From Neurospora intermedia (lineage: Eukaryota > Ascomycota > Sordariomycetes > Sordariales > Sordariaceae), in contig BTPP01000012.1 in NCBI GenBank assembly GCA_037102815.1, positions 620,001-684,000 of the forward strand: a stretch of DNA of 64,000 nt, read 5' to 3'. The notes beneath the pieces are model-generated. The model was given only the letters and a program-made list of their open reading frames with translations, made no database searches and was not told the origin of the DNA. The translations under genes were made by a program, and so were the position numbers. Each line of letters begins with the position of its first letter. Within the stretch, counting starts at the first letter, position 1. Of the stretch, positions 33,206 to 45,246 are shown piece after piece.

Positions 33206-34118
33206 GAAGCCTTCGATTTTTCGACTTTAAACGCGTATAATTCCACAGCGCGGACGGCCGCCTAGGTGCACCATATATATTCCGGTAGCTCTTTCAACGA
33301 GGAATCCGAATCCGAAGTCCGTTTTTGAATACGATAAAAACTCGTAGAGATATCGGCGGAAATATCTAAAAATAGTAAAATTCCTAAAAATGAAGTATAG
33401 GTTATATAATAGTATTTAAAAAGGCGGATTTAATTTTGAAATCCGTTTTTGAATATCTCTTATTTTGAAAGAGATATAGTTAAAAGAATAAAAAAGTAAA
33501 TTTTAGTTTTTAAATTATATTATAATAAGGAAAAAAGGTATTGAGAAACGGATTTCATATTCGGATTTGGGGTATTAATTTATATATAGAAGTCTACTAT
33601 CTTTATTATATTATACTCTCTAATCTATCCATTCTTTCCAAAGTCTAAAATTTTCAAAAAAGTAATTTTGGAAAAAATATTCTTTTTACCTATTTTCTTT
33701 TATATTCTAGTATTAGAATAGATAAAGGTTATTTCTAAGTACTTTCGAGTATACTGAATCCGAATTTGAAGTCCGTTTTCAATTATCTCTACTTTTGGCC
33801 GAGATATAATCTGAAGACGAAATTTTAAATTTTATTTCTTTTGACTATATCTTTACCAAAATAAAAGATATTTAAAAATGGATTTCATAATTAAATCCGC
33901 CTTTTGAAATACTATTATATAACCTATACTTCATTTTTAGGAATTTTACTATTTTTGGATATTTCCGCCGATATCTCTACGAGTTTTTATCGTATTCAAA
34001 AACGGACTTCGGATTCGGATTCCTCGTTGAAAGAGCTACCGGAATATATATGGTGCACCTAGGCGGCCGTCCGCGCTGTGGAATTATACGCGTTTAAAGT
34101 CGAAAAATCGAAGGCTTC
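33206..34118. repeat. Long inverted repeat (inner arms of W)
   Basis: 33206 to about 33440 is nearly identical to the reverse complement of about 33885-34118, with only scattered differences, and the similarity fades toward the loop (about 33540-33780). Inside the arms and loop a motif containing AAGTCCGTTTTTGAATATCTC recurs in altered form (for example near 33310, 33450 and 33765). RNA from this segment could form a long hairpin. Confidence 0.88.
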
Positions 34119-34123
34119 CGCTA

Positions 34124-34393
34124 TAATACCGTTGAGAGGGTATTTGAACGTTGTAACAATAATGTGTCTTGATTGAATATGTGTAAAGTGATGCTCCGGG
34201 AAGAATCCAGAGTAGGAAGCTTGCGTACGGTCGATTGACTTTGAGGTACGCAAGCCTTATCTAATCTATAGACCTATATACGTAGGTAGGCTCCCGCAGG
34301 AGTGGTTTATTCAATTGAACCCGACCGAACGGCTAGGCTATACAATTAAGTAATCTAATATATAATAATATTAGCAATACTATTCCGGTATTA
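34124..34393 (-). repeat. 3' LTR of element D (left copy)
   Basis: 270 bp. The outer half (34124 to about 34260) keeps TpG and CpA, while the inner half is eroded, the mirror image of the right copy. Confidence 0.92.
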
Positions 34394-37300
34394 AATCCCG
34401 GCCGCTAAAACGAAATACCACTATCCTTAGTAGTTCAACTAAAATATATATAGGAATGCCTTTATTTCTTCCGTAGTTTCAAATTCCTTCCGTAAATAGG
34501 GACGTCGTACGTTGCAACCGGCTTATTTTACTTAAAGTAGACCCTCCTTCCTTTTTTAGCCTTAGCCTTCTATAATCTTCCTAAATACTTTTAATATTCT
34601 ACGAGTAACTCTCGTATATTCCCTATCTCCTTTTTAGGTAAGTATTTATTATAATTATAACCGTAGCTAATCTATTTTACTAAATACTTCTATCCCCTAT
34701 TTTTCTTATCCTCTACGTAGCTTAAAATAATATCTATCTCGTACTCCTTATTATTTAATCCTTCTTAATTATTAGTAATTAAATTAAAGGGAGGTTAGGT
34801 CCGGCTAAAAGGATTTTCTTCAATTAAGGCCTATTTAAAGTAGGCTACCGAAATAATAAAATAAACTCCGGCTATTTTAGGAAGCAAGTCTAATTAGTAA
34901 ACTAAACTACTAATTCGTTTAATAATTATAAATAGGCCGGCTCTTTATTAGGAGAATTTCTAAAAAGGTCGTCCTAGTAGGTAGTAACCTTTATATAATC
35001 TAAAAAATATTTTATCGCTTACAATAAAAGATTATTATTTATAATTAATATTATATCTCCTTTTTACTTTAGCGGTTGTAAATACTATAACTAACTATAC
35101 TTCCTCCTTAAATCCTTCCTTTAAAGTAGGATATTCCTTAGCTAGGTCTAGAACTTCCTTTTTAATAATTATATCTATTAATCCAAATAGTTTAAAACCG
35201 AAGAATTATTTATAAAGGGATAATTTAATTAGGTTGGAATAAATACTATTTATATTCTATTAAAGGTTAGGTAGAGCTTCTACCCAATTGGACTTAGGAA
35301 ATATAAAATAGTAGAACTATATTACGATTTCTATATTTTAATTCCTACGTTCGGCTATACAGTTGCCTTAAGGGTAGTATATAGTAATTATTAAAAATTT
35401 AATACCTATTACCTTCTATATTCTTTTCTATACTTAAGACGTAAATTTATAATCGTAATCTAATATAATACCCTAAGGAAGGCCCCAATTGCTTAATATT
35501 AATTCTCGTATTAATATTATACCCTAATCTTCTACTATATATATTAAGTGCCCTAAAATAAACTTACATCTCTTAAATAAATAGTAGGAGACTAATATTA
35601 AAATATTAAAGAAATTGTAACCGGGTAGATACTATAGGGTACTAGATATTAGAACCTTCGGGAAATTAATAATAAAATTTATAATAATCGTCTATATAAG
35701 TAATATATATTTAAAGTTAATTAGTTAATAATCGCTAATAGTAGTTTCTCTATCTATACGATTAAATTAATAAATTGGATAATACTAAACGTATTCTTTA
35801 ATTTAATATATTTTTCTAACTATTATATAGTCTTTAAAGTTATAGAATATATAATTTCTACCGAAGTAGTACTTCTCTTTATACGCTATACTTAATATTA
35901 TTACTATTATACTTTTTAGAATATATAACCTTCTAATTTTATTAGCTAAATTAATATTATATAATAATTTATTAATAATCTTAAAGGGGTAGCCGGTATA
36001 TAAAATAATACTATCGACCTCGGTAGTATTAGCGTAGGATTTAAATTTAATTATAATAGCGCTAAATTTCGTATCCTATTTGTAGGCTTCTTTAAATTAG
36101 TCCTTAATCGTCGCCTCTATCTATACTTTTACTCTTACAAAGTATACCTCCTCCCTAGTAAATTATATACTATCTAAAATAGGGGTTTCGGTCGATCGCC
36201 TTTTTTCGTTTCCTTTAAATAGAAATCGGTTTAAAGCATCCGGTACGAAGTTAAATTTACCTATAATATAGTAGATTTATAAATTGTATTATAAAAAGTA
36301 AATAGAAGCGTTAATTAGCCGCCGATTTCCTCTATCCGTAGACAAAGTATTAAATATAATCTATTTATATATACCTTTAATTACTATATAGTCTATAAAG
36401 ATAATAATAAACTAATTATAAAAATAAATTAATATATATAGCCGCTTAACTACCTAAATTAAGTAGGCTACTTCTATTTCAAATAGACTATAACGCATCT
36501 TAACCTTACTAAGAACTTTATTAAAAAATATAATAGGTAGGATTTAATTCGCTAGAATCGTAACTCCTAATATCTAATAGTAGCCGTCTTTTAAATAATA
36601 TAGTATTATACTATATCCCCTTTCTAATAAACTATCGATCTACAAAAATACTTATTTTTTAGGGTTTAAATAATATAGTTTTATATTATTACAAATAGCT
36701 TTTTATACTATACTAAAAGCCTTTTTTTCGCAATTACTAAGTTCGAAAATAGTTTTAGCGTAATAATTAGCTCGTTTAATTAGGTTATTAGCTATTATTA
36801 CCCCTATTTTATATCCTTCTACTAAAAATTTAACTTTCCTCTCCTATAATAATTCGACTATTCTAGCGTAGTAAAGGATAAAGTACCGGATAAATCCTAA
36901 TACGCCTATATATTTCTCTAAAGACTTTAAAGTATTAGGGAATTCTAAATTCCTAAATACAACTATCCTCTTATTTATTATTAATAACCCTAATATATCT
37001 ACCTTAAATCCTAAGAATTTTATATTTAGGTAGGCAATATATAACTTCTTTAGAAAGAATACAATATTCTTTAACGTAAATAAATTAAATATTTACTTTA
37101 AATACCTAAAGTAGTCCTCCGTTATATCCGAAAAAATAATAATATTATTAATAAATATACAATAGAATACTAATAATACCGCTAACAATTAATTTATAAA
37201 TCTTTATACGTATACTAAGGAATTATAATAATCTATTAAAATAACGTTAGACTATTCCAATCCTTGTAGGCTAATAAGGGTAAACTAATCCTAATACTAT

Positions 37301-40300
37301 AATTAAATACCGAATTAATAGAAGAAAATTATAATATTAATAATAATTATAAATTTCTTACCTCTAAAGGAAGTAATAACTTCGGACTATAATAGTAGAG
37401 GGTAATTATTTAGAATAATAACTTTATTAAACGTTTTAAAATTTATTACAATACAGCTTTTTTATTAACCTTTAATAATTCGTTAAATTATAAAAATTAG
37501 GTAGGTAAAGGGTATAATACGGTTAACCTAGTCTATTTTCCCTTACTTATATAATAAGCCGAATATTTAGTCTAGTACTTTTTAATCCTTCTTATTTAAT
37601 AGATAGGATCTAGCCTAAATATATTAATTTTACTACCCTTCTACCAATAGTATACGTATTATATCGTCTTCTTTTATTAAAATAACGCCTCTTTCCTCCT
37701 ATAGGGAAGGGTATTCATCTATAATTCGTTCAATTTTACATACTAGGGCCGGATCTTAAATATATATATAAATACCCCTATTTATAACTTTCTCGAATAG
37801 GTTCTCGGAAGTTTTGAAACCCAATATAGAATACTTTTCAACGCTTAACTTTAGAAGTAATATCTCAACGTCTACTATATTATCTAACATTTCGGTAATC
37901 TCGTATACTATATCTTTATTTTCGAATTCGGCTTTAAACTCTACTAGAATCTCTTCGTTTATTATATCGTTAATATAGTTATATTTACCCGGGGGTGCCT
38001 CGTATTTTAAGAATTCCGCAGACTTAATATTACAGTTAACTTCGTCTACTATATTAAAAACTCTAATAGTAGGAATATCGAATTTATAATTAAGTATTAT
38101 CTCTACTTATATTATAGTAGCTAGATTAGTAATTATACCTTCTATTAATACTAGGTAACCGTTATTTGTAATTTCGGTGATATTTCCTACGTAAAATTTT
38201 TTCGGTATAATTAATACGCTATTAATAGTATTACTAATAAATATTATTAAAAGGGATTTCGAATTTACTACTACATTAATAGCGGCCGTATACTTAAAAT
38301 TTAGTATAAAATTTCGTCCCTTAAGTAATAATTTATATTAGATTAGGATATATCCGGACTACCCGGGTATAACTATAGTCTTTTTAATAGTTATAACCCT
38401 ACGGAAATAGGGTTTTAAATTAATTTAAATAATAAAATCGATTTAAAAATCGTTAAAATTCTAAAATATAATAATCTTAAACTTATAATCTATATTAGCA
38501 GCGTATAAATAAAGGAAATCATTACTAAATAGAATATTTAATTCTAATTCTTCAATTACCTATACCCCTTTAGTAAATTTTATTAATGTAGGGTTATTAT
38601 TTTTATTAAATCCTTTAAAATAAATTTTAAAAGTAATTTATTTAAAAATATAAACTACCTTTCCTCCTACCCCTTTTATTTTAATATTATATACTTCAAT
38701 AGTATATTTTAAAATCTTAAGGAATTTTCTACCGATTAGAATTCGGTTAGTACCGGGGTCTATATATATTTCAACGGCGCAACTATTTAGGCTTACTCTA
38801 ATATTAACTCTTATATATATATAATTAAAGATAGAATTATTATTAATATCGGTAGTAATTATTATTATATATACTTTATAAATCTTTATTAGGGCTATTA
38901 TTTTAATAGGAACTGGTGTAACTCGGGGGACGGGAATCGGCTTTTCTCCCTTCAACTTTCCTTCGGTTACCAATTTATATTTTTTTAGATATTTAAATAG
39001 TATATTATACAATTAATATTACAATTTATAATAATTATATATTTATTATTTAGGGGCTAAAGGTAATAAAATTCTAAACTTTTCAGTCCGAAATAGAATT
39101 CTAAACTTCTTAGTCCTAGCGGCTAATAATAATTAATAATAGTCCTAATATTTATCCTTACCCTTCCGAGTTTTAAAATACTTAGAGTATTTGTAATATT
39201 TTTTTAATAATTCTAAAATTAGATATACCGTTATATTATTTATATTTTCTTCGGAATCCGAATTTTTATTAATCTTACTTTCCCTTATATAATAGGTACG
39301 GTTATATACCTTCTTATTATAAACGAGGTTATAATTGCGGTTTTAATTATAATATTAATCTTAATTATAATTTGTAGCTTTATTATAATAAGTATCCTAA
39401 TTATAATTATAATTATAATTACAATCCTAATTGTAGTTACAATTACAATTTTAATTATATTTACAATTTTAATTATAATAGCAATTTTAATTTCAGTCGC
39501 AATTATAATTTTAATTACGGTTACGATTATAAGAGTTGAAGTTTATTTAATTATTAAGGCCTCCTTAGTTTAAATTAAATTTTTGCTTAATTACGGCCGT
39601 AAGTACCGTTTAGGATACTACGATTAGTTATATATAGTTAGCTAGAAATTCTCCTTCGACTAGGGCTTTTAAATACTACTTTACTTATAGGTTTATATTC
39701 GACTAAATTTATATTATTATTCTATATTAATTAGTATTATCCTTAATAAAAGTACTTATTACTTTAATATAATATATTTACTTCTAGATATAATAAATAA
39801 AAGTATTATAATTATTATTAATATTATAAAAGTAAAATTAGTCCTTTATAAACTTCGCGGTAATTATAGTAGAATTTAATAAAAAATATAAAATTAAACA
39901 GTCTAATAATTTATAAATACCCTTCTCCTTCCAATCGAATTTAATACTATTATCTACTTCTACTATCTATTAAATACGAGCGGTTCTAACTAAATAAATA
40001 TAAAATAAGCGTATAAATTACTTATTTATTTTACTTATTAAATATCTTTACTTTATATTAGTAATAAAAGATAATACTTATTCGTAAAAAGCGTAGACGT
40101 TAGTATATATAGTATATTTACTATTATTAACAATACTTTAATCTTTAGGGTTATATCCGTTAAGGTCGAAACTTCTAATATCTTTTCGCTTAACCTTTTC
40201 AAAATTTTTGTAATTATTATTATTATAACTATATCCGTAGCGCTAATTATCCAGGTCGTTATATCCTCCTCTACCCCCTCTTAGTAGGGAATTTTTACTA

Positions 40301-42519
40301 TTACTACCACTATAACGGAAATAATAGTAGCGACCGCCTATATTAGGAGTATAAGGGCTACTTCCTCTACCTCTTCCAACGTCGAATAGGGAGTCTAATA
40401 AACCTCCTCCTCCTTCGAGGGGACTATTATCGCTATATATAATTTTAGCATTACTTAATATTTACTCGGGCGGAATATTTTTAATAATTATAATAAATTT
40501 AATAAGAAAGTTAAATAATAAAGTACTTAATACTTAGAATTAATATAATATCTAAGCTTTAGTAGGGGGTAGTACCGACGTTCTTCTAAAGTTGGGCTAT
40601 TTTATAGGAAGCGGATTTATAGTTTGAAACGGGATAGACTAGGTTCGAATTATATTAATAATAGTACTCTATAGTTCTAGTAGTATAATAATTATTTTAA
40701 GCTTAATAATTTCCTCAATACTCTAATTAATCCTAATAAATAAAATATATTTTCGGAAAAGGTTAATTAAAAATAGTACTTTATAAAGAGCTTCCTTAAG
40801 TATACTTTCTATAAAAGTTTAGAAGGCTTATATTTTACCCTTTTTTACCTTATTTTTAACAATTATCTTAACTAGCTAGATATACATCGTAATTTTAAAG
40901 GGTATACTAAAAATATTATTAGCCTTATAAATACTTATTTTAATAAACGGTTTAATTGGGGCTAAAAGACTATAGTCCTCTATTAATTAAATTCGTATAA
41001 GGCTAGGAGGAGTATAAAGGTTATTAAATAATCCTTTTAATACCTCTTTACAAATTTCCTTTATTACTTTAATATAAATTCTATTAATTTATTTAGTAAC
41101 GTTATTTATAATAATTTTAACCGTCTCCTTCTATTAGTTAGCTAACTTCTTAATAGTATTATTTAATATAATTTCTAAATATTTCTTTTAAATATTAATT
41201 TAATTATTTAAAGCCTTTTAAAAGTCGCTACTAACCTTATAGCGCTATAAATCGTTTAGAACTTTATTTTCCTTATCTATTTAATTAATTATCTCCCTAA
41301 TACTTCTTAATTACCCTACTAGTATATTACCGATTTTATCTATTTGCTTTACTAATATACTTTCAATCCTCTTACAGTCTTTATCTAAGGAGTCTTAAAT
41401 ATTAATTAAATATAAGGTAATCTAATTAAATAGAGTATCGATTTATCTATCGAGTTTAATATCTAAATATTTAATTAACTTTTTATTATTATTAAATTTA
41501 ATTAGTTTCGCCGGGAAGACTTTATTTAGATTAGTATAGGGTAGACTTATAATTCTAGACTCGTACTCTATCCTTAATTATAATTTAGAATTCTTAAATA
41601 GCTTATAATAGAAATAATTTATAGAGGGGTATTAGAATTTATAATAAAGGTCTACGATAGGAGGAATATAAATATTAATTAGTAGTAGCTTACTGTACGG
41701 TTCCGTAACGGTTATTATATATAATTCGTCGTAATTTAGTTAATATAAATCGGTTTTACTTTCGATTTATTAAATATTAATTAATATACTACGGATATAT
41801 TCGTTCTAAATATCCGAAATATCTATTAAATTATTATAATTATAAAATCGCCGAAGGTTCGGGGGATTAGAACCGACCTCGGATATAGGGAGGATATTTT
41901 AAAAACCCAACTTTGGGTCGTTAGATTCGATGAAGGAGTTAGGTATTTTGGCTAAAGTACGTTAAATAAATATAAATTTAAATATAATTTTACAATAACG
42001 ACCGGTATTAAAAGTATAGAAAGTATATAATTAGAAATTAAATAAAATAGATAAATACTACTATATACCCAAATTCGGTAATAGGGGAAACCTTTAGCGT
42101 CCAAATAAATTTAGGATTTAGGTAGTAATATACAATTACCTAAATTTACTATATAAGGTAAAAAAGAGTAAATAATTAACTTTACAAATACCTAAATTTA
42201 TTACGTTACTAAATAAAGTCTTTATAATTATCCAAGTTCATTATAAAGGGAAGGGGGGTAGATTATATAAATTAAATAAATAGTATACTCTCTAGAATCG
42301 GAAAAGTAGTAAAATTGTAAAAGTACCTAAATTCGTCTTACGTACCTCTAAATACTTCCTATCTTCATTAGAAGAAAAAAGCGATTTTATATCGCTTTAA
42401 AGAACGAATTTATTATTACAAATAGCGACGTTACTTCGGGCCTTCTTAAATGAGGCCGGTTAGTAATAGGAATAGTATAGTATAGTTTAGGTTAAATAAT
42501 TAAAGTTGCAACTACTATT
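34394..42519 (-). pseudogene. Element D internal region: gag-pol relic
   Basis: AT-rich fossil coding DNA read right to left. The Gag side (about 42000-39100) includes a Gly/Arg-rich patch near 40240-40410 and a tandem AATTATAATT-type array (39330-39540) that would encode alternating Asn and aromatic residues. Protease, RT and RNase H blocks follow as given for the whole element. From about 35900 to 34500 integrase-like text is weak. I see no clear chromodomain. Damaged throughout; no protein can be made. Confidence 0.78.
39330..39540. repeat. Tandem TTATAATTA-type array in the Gag region of element D
   Basis: A 6-9 bp unit (AATTATAATT and variants) repeats through about 200 bp. On the coding (minus) strand it would give runs of Asn alternating with Tyr, Phe or Trp. 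Part of the AT content may be RIP, but the periodicity is independent of it. Confidence 0.7.
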
Positions 42520-42789
42520 TAATACCGTTGAAAGGGTATTTAAACGTTATAATAATAATATATCTTAATTAAATATATATAAAGTAATACTCCAGGAAGA
42601 ATCTAAAGCAAGAAGCTTACGTACGGTCGATTGACCTTGAGGTACGCAAGCCTTATCTAATCTACAGACCCACATACGTGGGTGGGCTCCCGCAGGAGTA
42701 GTTCATTCAATTGAACCCGACCGAGCGGCTGGGCCATACAGTCAGGTGATCTGATATGTGATGACACCAGCGATACCATTCCGGTATCA
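42520..42789 (-). repeat. 5' LTR of element D (right copy)
   Basis: 270 bp. The inner half (42520 to about 42610) is eroded and the outer half is intact. Duplication CGCCA lies at 42790-42794. Confidence 0.92.
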
Positions 42790-42884
42790 CGCCAACTCCT
42801 GAAAAATGCCTCAGATGATGGGGGTGCCAAAGCGGCTCTGGCGTTTGGCGGTGGATACGGGGATCAGGCGTTTGGCGGTGGGAA

Positions 42885-43588
42885 CTGATCTTGAAGGCAC
42901 TCTGCTCTGAGTGGCTTACTTGTATGGTGGGCGACGATGGTTGGCTGCTGCATGACAGGTATTTTGTCTGAACCTGAATGGTTAGCCATGACACGGGTGG
43001 ATGTGCTGCAGAACATTTCTCATCGCCCAAACAGTCCATTGGTCAACCTCCCTCAAACTTGAACTTGACAGTAAAGATGGGTTCTATACGATATAATTGG
43101 TCAGAGTGGCCGGCCAAGCGGGTGGAGGTGTTGTGGGCTGTGAAGCTCTATGCAGTGTCGAGCAGAACGAAGCCGAATCGGAAGAGAGAAGGACAGAAAT
43201 TCGCAGCCATGTGCGGGATCCTACTATTTTCAATCTCTCTCAGTACTCGCGTCACTGCATTGCTCTTGCCATGAGGTTTCCAGGTGGCAGAGGATTGGGA
43301 AGTGGGACAGGGGAAGTCGCGACCGACAGCCCGACTGGAACAACACAGCGTGAACGTGCTGTGATACCTAGCAGCCATATAGCAAGGAATCACGCAAAAC
43401 AACGAGGTATATCAGACTTTGAAATGGTAAACATGAAACTGAAAAAGATTTCCAAAAAAAAAAAAAAAAAAAAAAAAAGTTGAGGATCCAGCCAGTAGCG
43501 TGTAGGATGCCCAACCCCAAAGCCCATAATCAGGGCCGATGTCCAGCAAGCCACACACATCAACAGAAACACCCATCTCACCCACCGT
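42885..43588. other. Intergenic region between W and the MFS gene
   Basis: Normal base composition. No supported gene; short frames on both strands overlap and show no domain. A run of 25 A lies at 43454-43478. The right end should hold the 3' untranslated region of the MFS gene. Confidence 0.55.
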
Positions 43589-45246
43589 TTACTCGCTTCT
43601 CTTGGCCTTATTCGGCAGACCATACCAACAAATCATCATAACCACAAACAACCCAATGACAATCGGATGCAACACAAAAGTGCCAACTGCCTGCGCCAAC
43701 AGACCCGTCGTAAACGGAGCCGCTGCGCCTCCCGAGCTTCCAAACGCCGAGATCACACCCATCCCACTAACCTGCTTCTGCTTGCTGATATTCCGCATGA
43801 ACACTGCTGCTGCACATGGGTACACGGGCCCCAGCAGAAGACCAACAATGGCAACAGCCACTGCGTTTCCGATCAAGTTCGGCACCAGCCAGACTACCAG
43901 CTGGAAAGCACACGCTCCCACGACGACGATAACCACAAACAACTTCTCCCCAATCCGATGAGCCGGCGGCGCCAGTAGAAACCGACCCAGCGTGATGCCT
44001 CCCCAGAAACCGGCGGTAACATAACCGACCGAGCCATCGTGCACATGACGCGAGTCCATCAGAAAGGTGTTCACCCAGCCGGAGATACTAACTTCGGCGC
44101 CTTGGTAGGCAAAGATGAACAGCGCACCAAGAAGGACGACACGGTTCGACAGAGCAGAGACCATGGCCGTGACGTCAGCACGCCAGTCACGTTTGGGTGC
44201 CGCCGTTGAGCCCGACTGGCCACCACTTCCACCAGCAGAAGAACCCAAGTGCTGCTGGGTATCCCTCTCATAATCCCAAAACGCACACGTCGCACACACA
44301 CCTCCCAAAACCGCCAACCCCGAGCTCACGGCATAGTACCGACTCCACACCACTTCGAAGACCGTCACCATGGCCGTCGCCAGCAACGGGCCGACGGTAC
44401 CTCCAATACCATACGAGCCGTGCATCATACTCAACGCCGTAGTGGAATTGCTCAGCGATCCGCAGAACACGTTGCCCATGGCCAGATTGATCGACATGCC
44501 GAACCCGACAAAGAAGAAGGACACGACGATGGCCGGGTACGGCGCAGTGGCGATCATGGGGATGTATCCCAATGATATGAGACCCTGGCCGACGGCGAGC
44601 GTCTTGGCGCGTCCCAGCCGCTCGCGGATGGCGTCGACGAAGAAGGCGCCGGCGATGAAGCCGAGGGCGTTGCCGACGAAAATGAGAGACACGACGGCGT
44701 AGCCTATGTTGTAGTACCTAGGTTGTTGCTGGTCAGTACTCTAGGGGATGATACTGCAGAGAATGGGAGAGGTAACACGTACTCTTCGATGGAAGGGATC
44801 AAAGCACCTGGCGCGGAATCGCTCATGCCGTTACTCAGACTGATCAGACACATGGCCAGTAACCGCCAGCGGTTCATGTAAGGCTCCATGATGCTTTGCA
44901 TCGCCTCGACACCATCGATGTTTGTGCTATCATCATTGACAGAGTCCGCTTTGGGAGTTGTGGGACGGCTTTGATCTTCCAGCTCGGGGCCGACGGTGAA
45001 GATAGTCGTCTCAGTACGAGACTTGGGGAGATGGCCGGAGCCTGAAGCAGAAGCGAAACTGATCCGAGATGTTGAAGCCGGCTTGTTGGGTTTTGGGGTC
45101 CGGGACAGAGGTTGAAGTTCAATACTCGCAGCCTCTTGTGGAGCACCGGGGTAGGTCCGGGCTACGGCTCTTCCCGGAGCGGAGGGAAGTTTGAGAGCCG
45201 GCTCGCTTTCGACGGCGATAAGGCCGTGGAGCATGATTGCGTCCAT
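43589..45246 (-). CDS. Major facilitator superfamily transporter (two exons)
   Basis: Exon 1 is 45246-44783 and exon 2 is 44717-43589, joined across a 65-nt intron to give 530 codons plus stop. Residues 1 to about 135 are hydrophilic, Ser/Pro/Thr-rich and presumably cytosolic. From RWRLLAMCLISLSNGMSDSAPGALIPSIEEYY onward there are about 12 hydrophobic segments. A motif-A-like loop (DAIRERLGR) follows the second segment, and the conserved SMMHGSYGIGGTVGPL block lies near segment 5. A central hydrophilic loop (DYERDTQQHLGSSAGGSGG...) separates the two halves. The pattern resembles the fungal Bsc6/FucP-like group. The substrate is unknown; plasma or organellar membrane location is inferred from the family only. 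The joined frame and canonical splice sites make the model firm. Neighbouring HET and Sok1-like genes suggest no shared pathway. Confidence 0.9.
44718..44782 (-). other. Intron of the MFS gene
   Basis: 65 nt, 5' splice site GTACGT, branch-like CTGAC close to the 3' end, and 3' end CTAG. It splits a Glu codon after GAAGA; joining gives EEYYNIGYAVVSLIF, continuing the first-to-second membrane segment pattern of MFS proteins. Length and signals are typical of filamentous ascomycetes. Confidence 0.9.

Larger units (their letters stand above)
34124..42789 (-). mobile_element. D: RIP-eroded Ty3/Gypsy LTR retrotransposon in W
   Basis: 8666 bp with paired 270-bp LTRs (34124-34393 and 42520-42789). 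The LTR ends are a short inverted repeat TGATACCG/CGGTATCA, seen intact at 42782-42789. The 5-bp duplication reads CGCTA on the left (34119-34123) and CGCCA on the right (42790-42794), differing by one RIP-type change. Minus-strand translation gives Gypsy text in the order Gag (right side), protease near 38800-38680 (IYIDPGTNRILIGRKFL), RT near 37900-36900 (with FSDITEDYFRYLK after the catalytic box), RNase H near 36700-36200 and integrase-like text further left. Heavily RIP-eroded and broken many times. Confidence 0.9.
33112..42884. mobile_element. W: ~1.1-kb element with very long inverted arms, split by element D
   Basis: The left arm runs from about 33112 to 33500. The right arm runs leftward from 42884 to 42790 and, beyond element D, from 34118 to about 33800. 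Both ends start TTCCCACCGCCAAACGCC and share a block with CATCATCTGAGGC, then a CAGGAGTTGG block, then about 200 bp of near-perfect match (GAAGCCTTCG... through GCGGACGGCCGCC and onward). A direct 15-bp repeat GGCGTTTGGCGGTGG occurs twice in the right outer arm (about 42838 and 42867). Excluding D and its 5-bp duplication, W is about 1.1 kb. No transposase frame and no convincing target duplication were found, so the class is open (MITE-like or fold-back). Confidence 0.78.

Noticed and set aside
38638-39012. A host gene of 124 codons on the minus strand
   Set aside because: It is the protease-region remnant of element D, left open by chance within RIP-eroded DNA.
3000-42500. Mitochondrial or foreign AT-rich DNA
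   Set aside because: The AT richness is confined to transposon interiors, with CpA/TpG loss and CpG kept, and stops abruptly at element ends; this is RIP and not a different genome.
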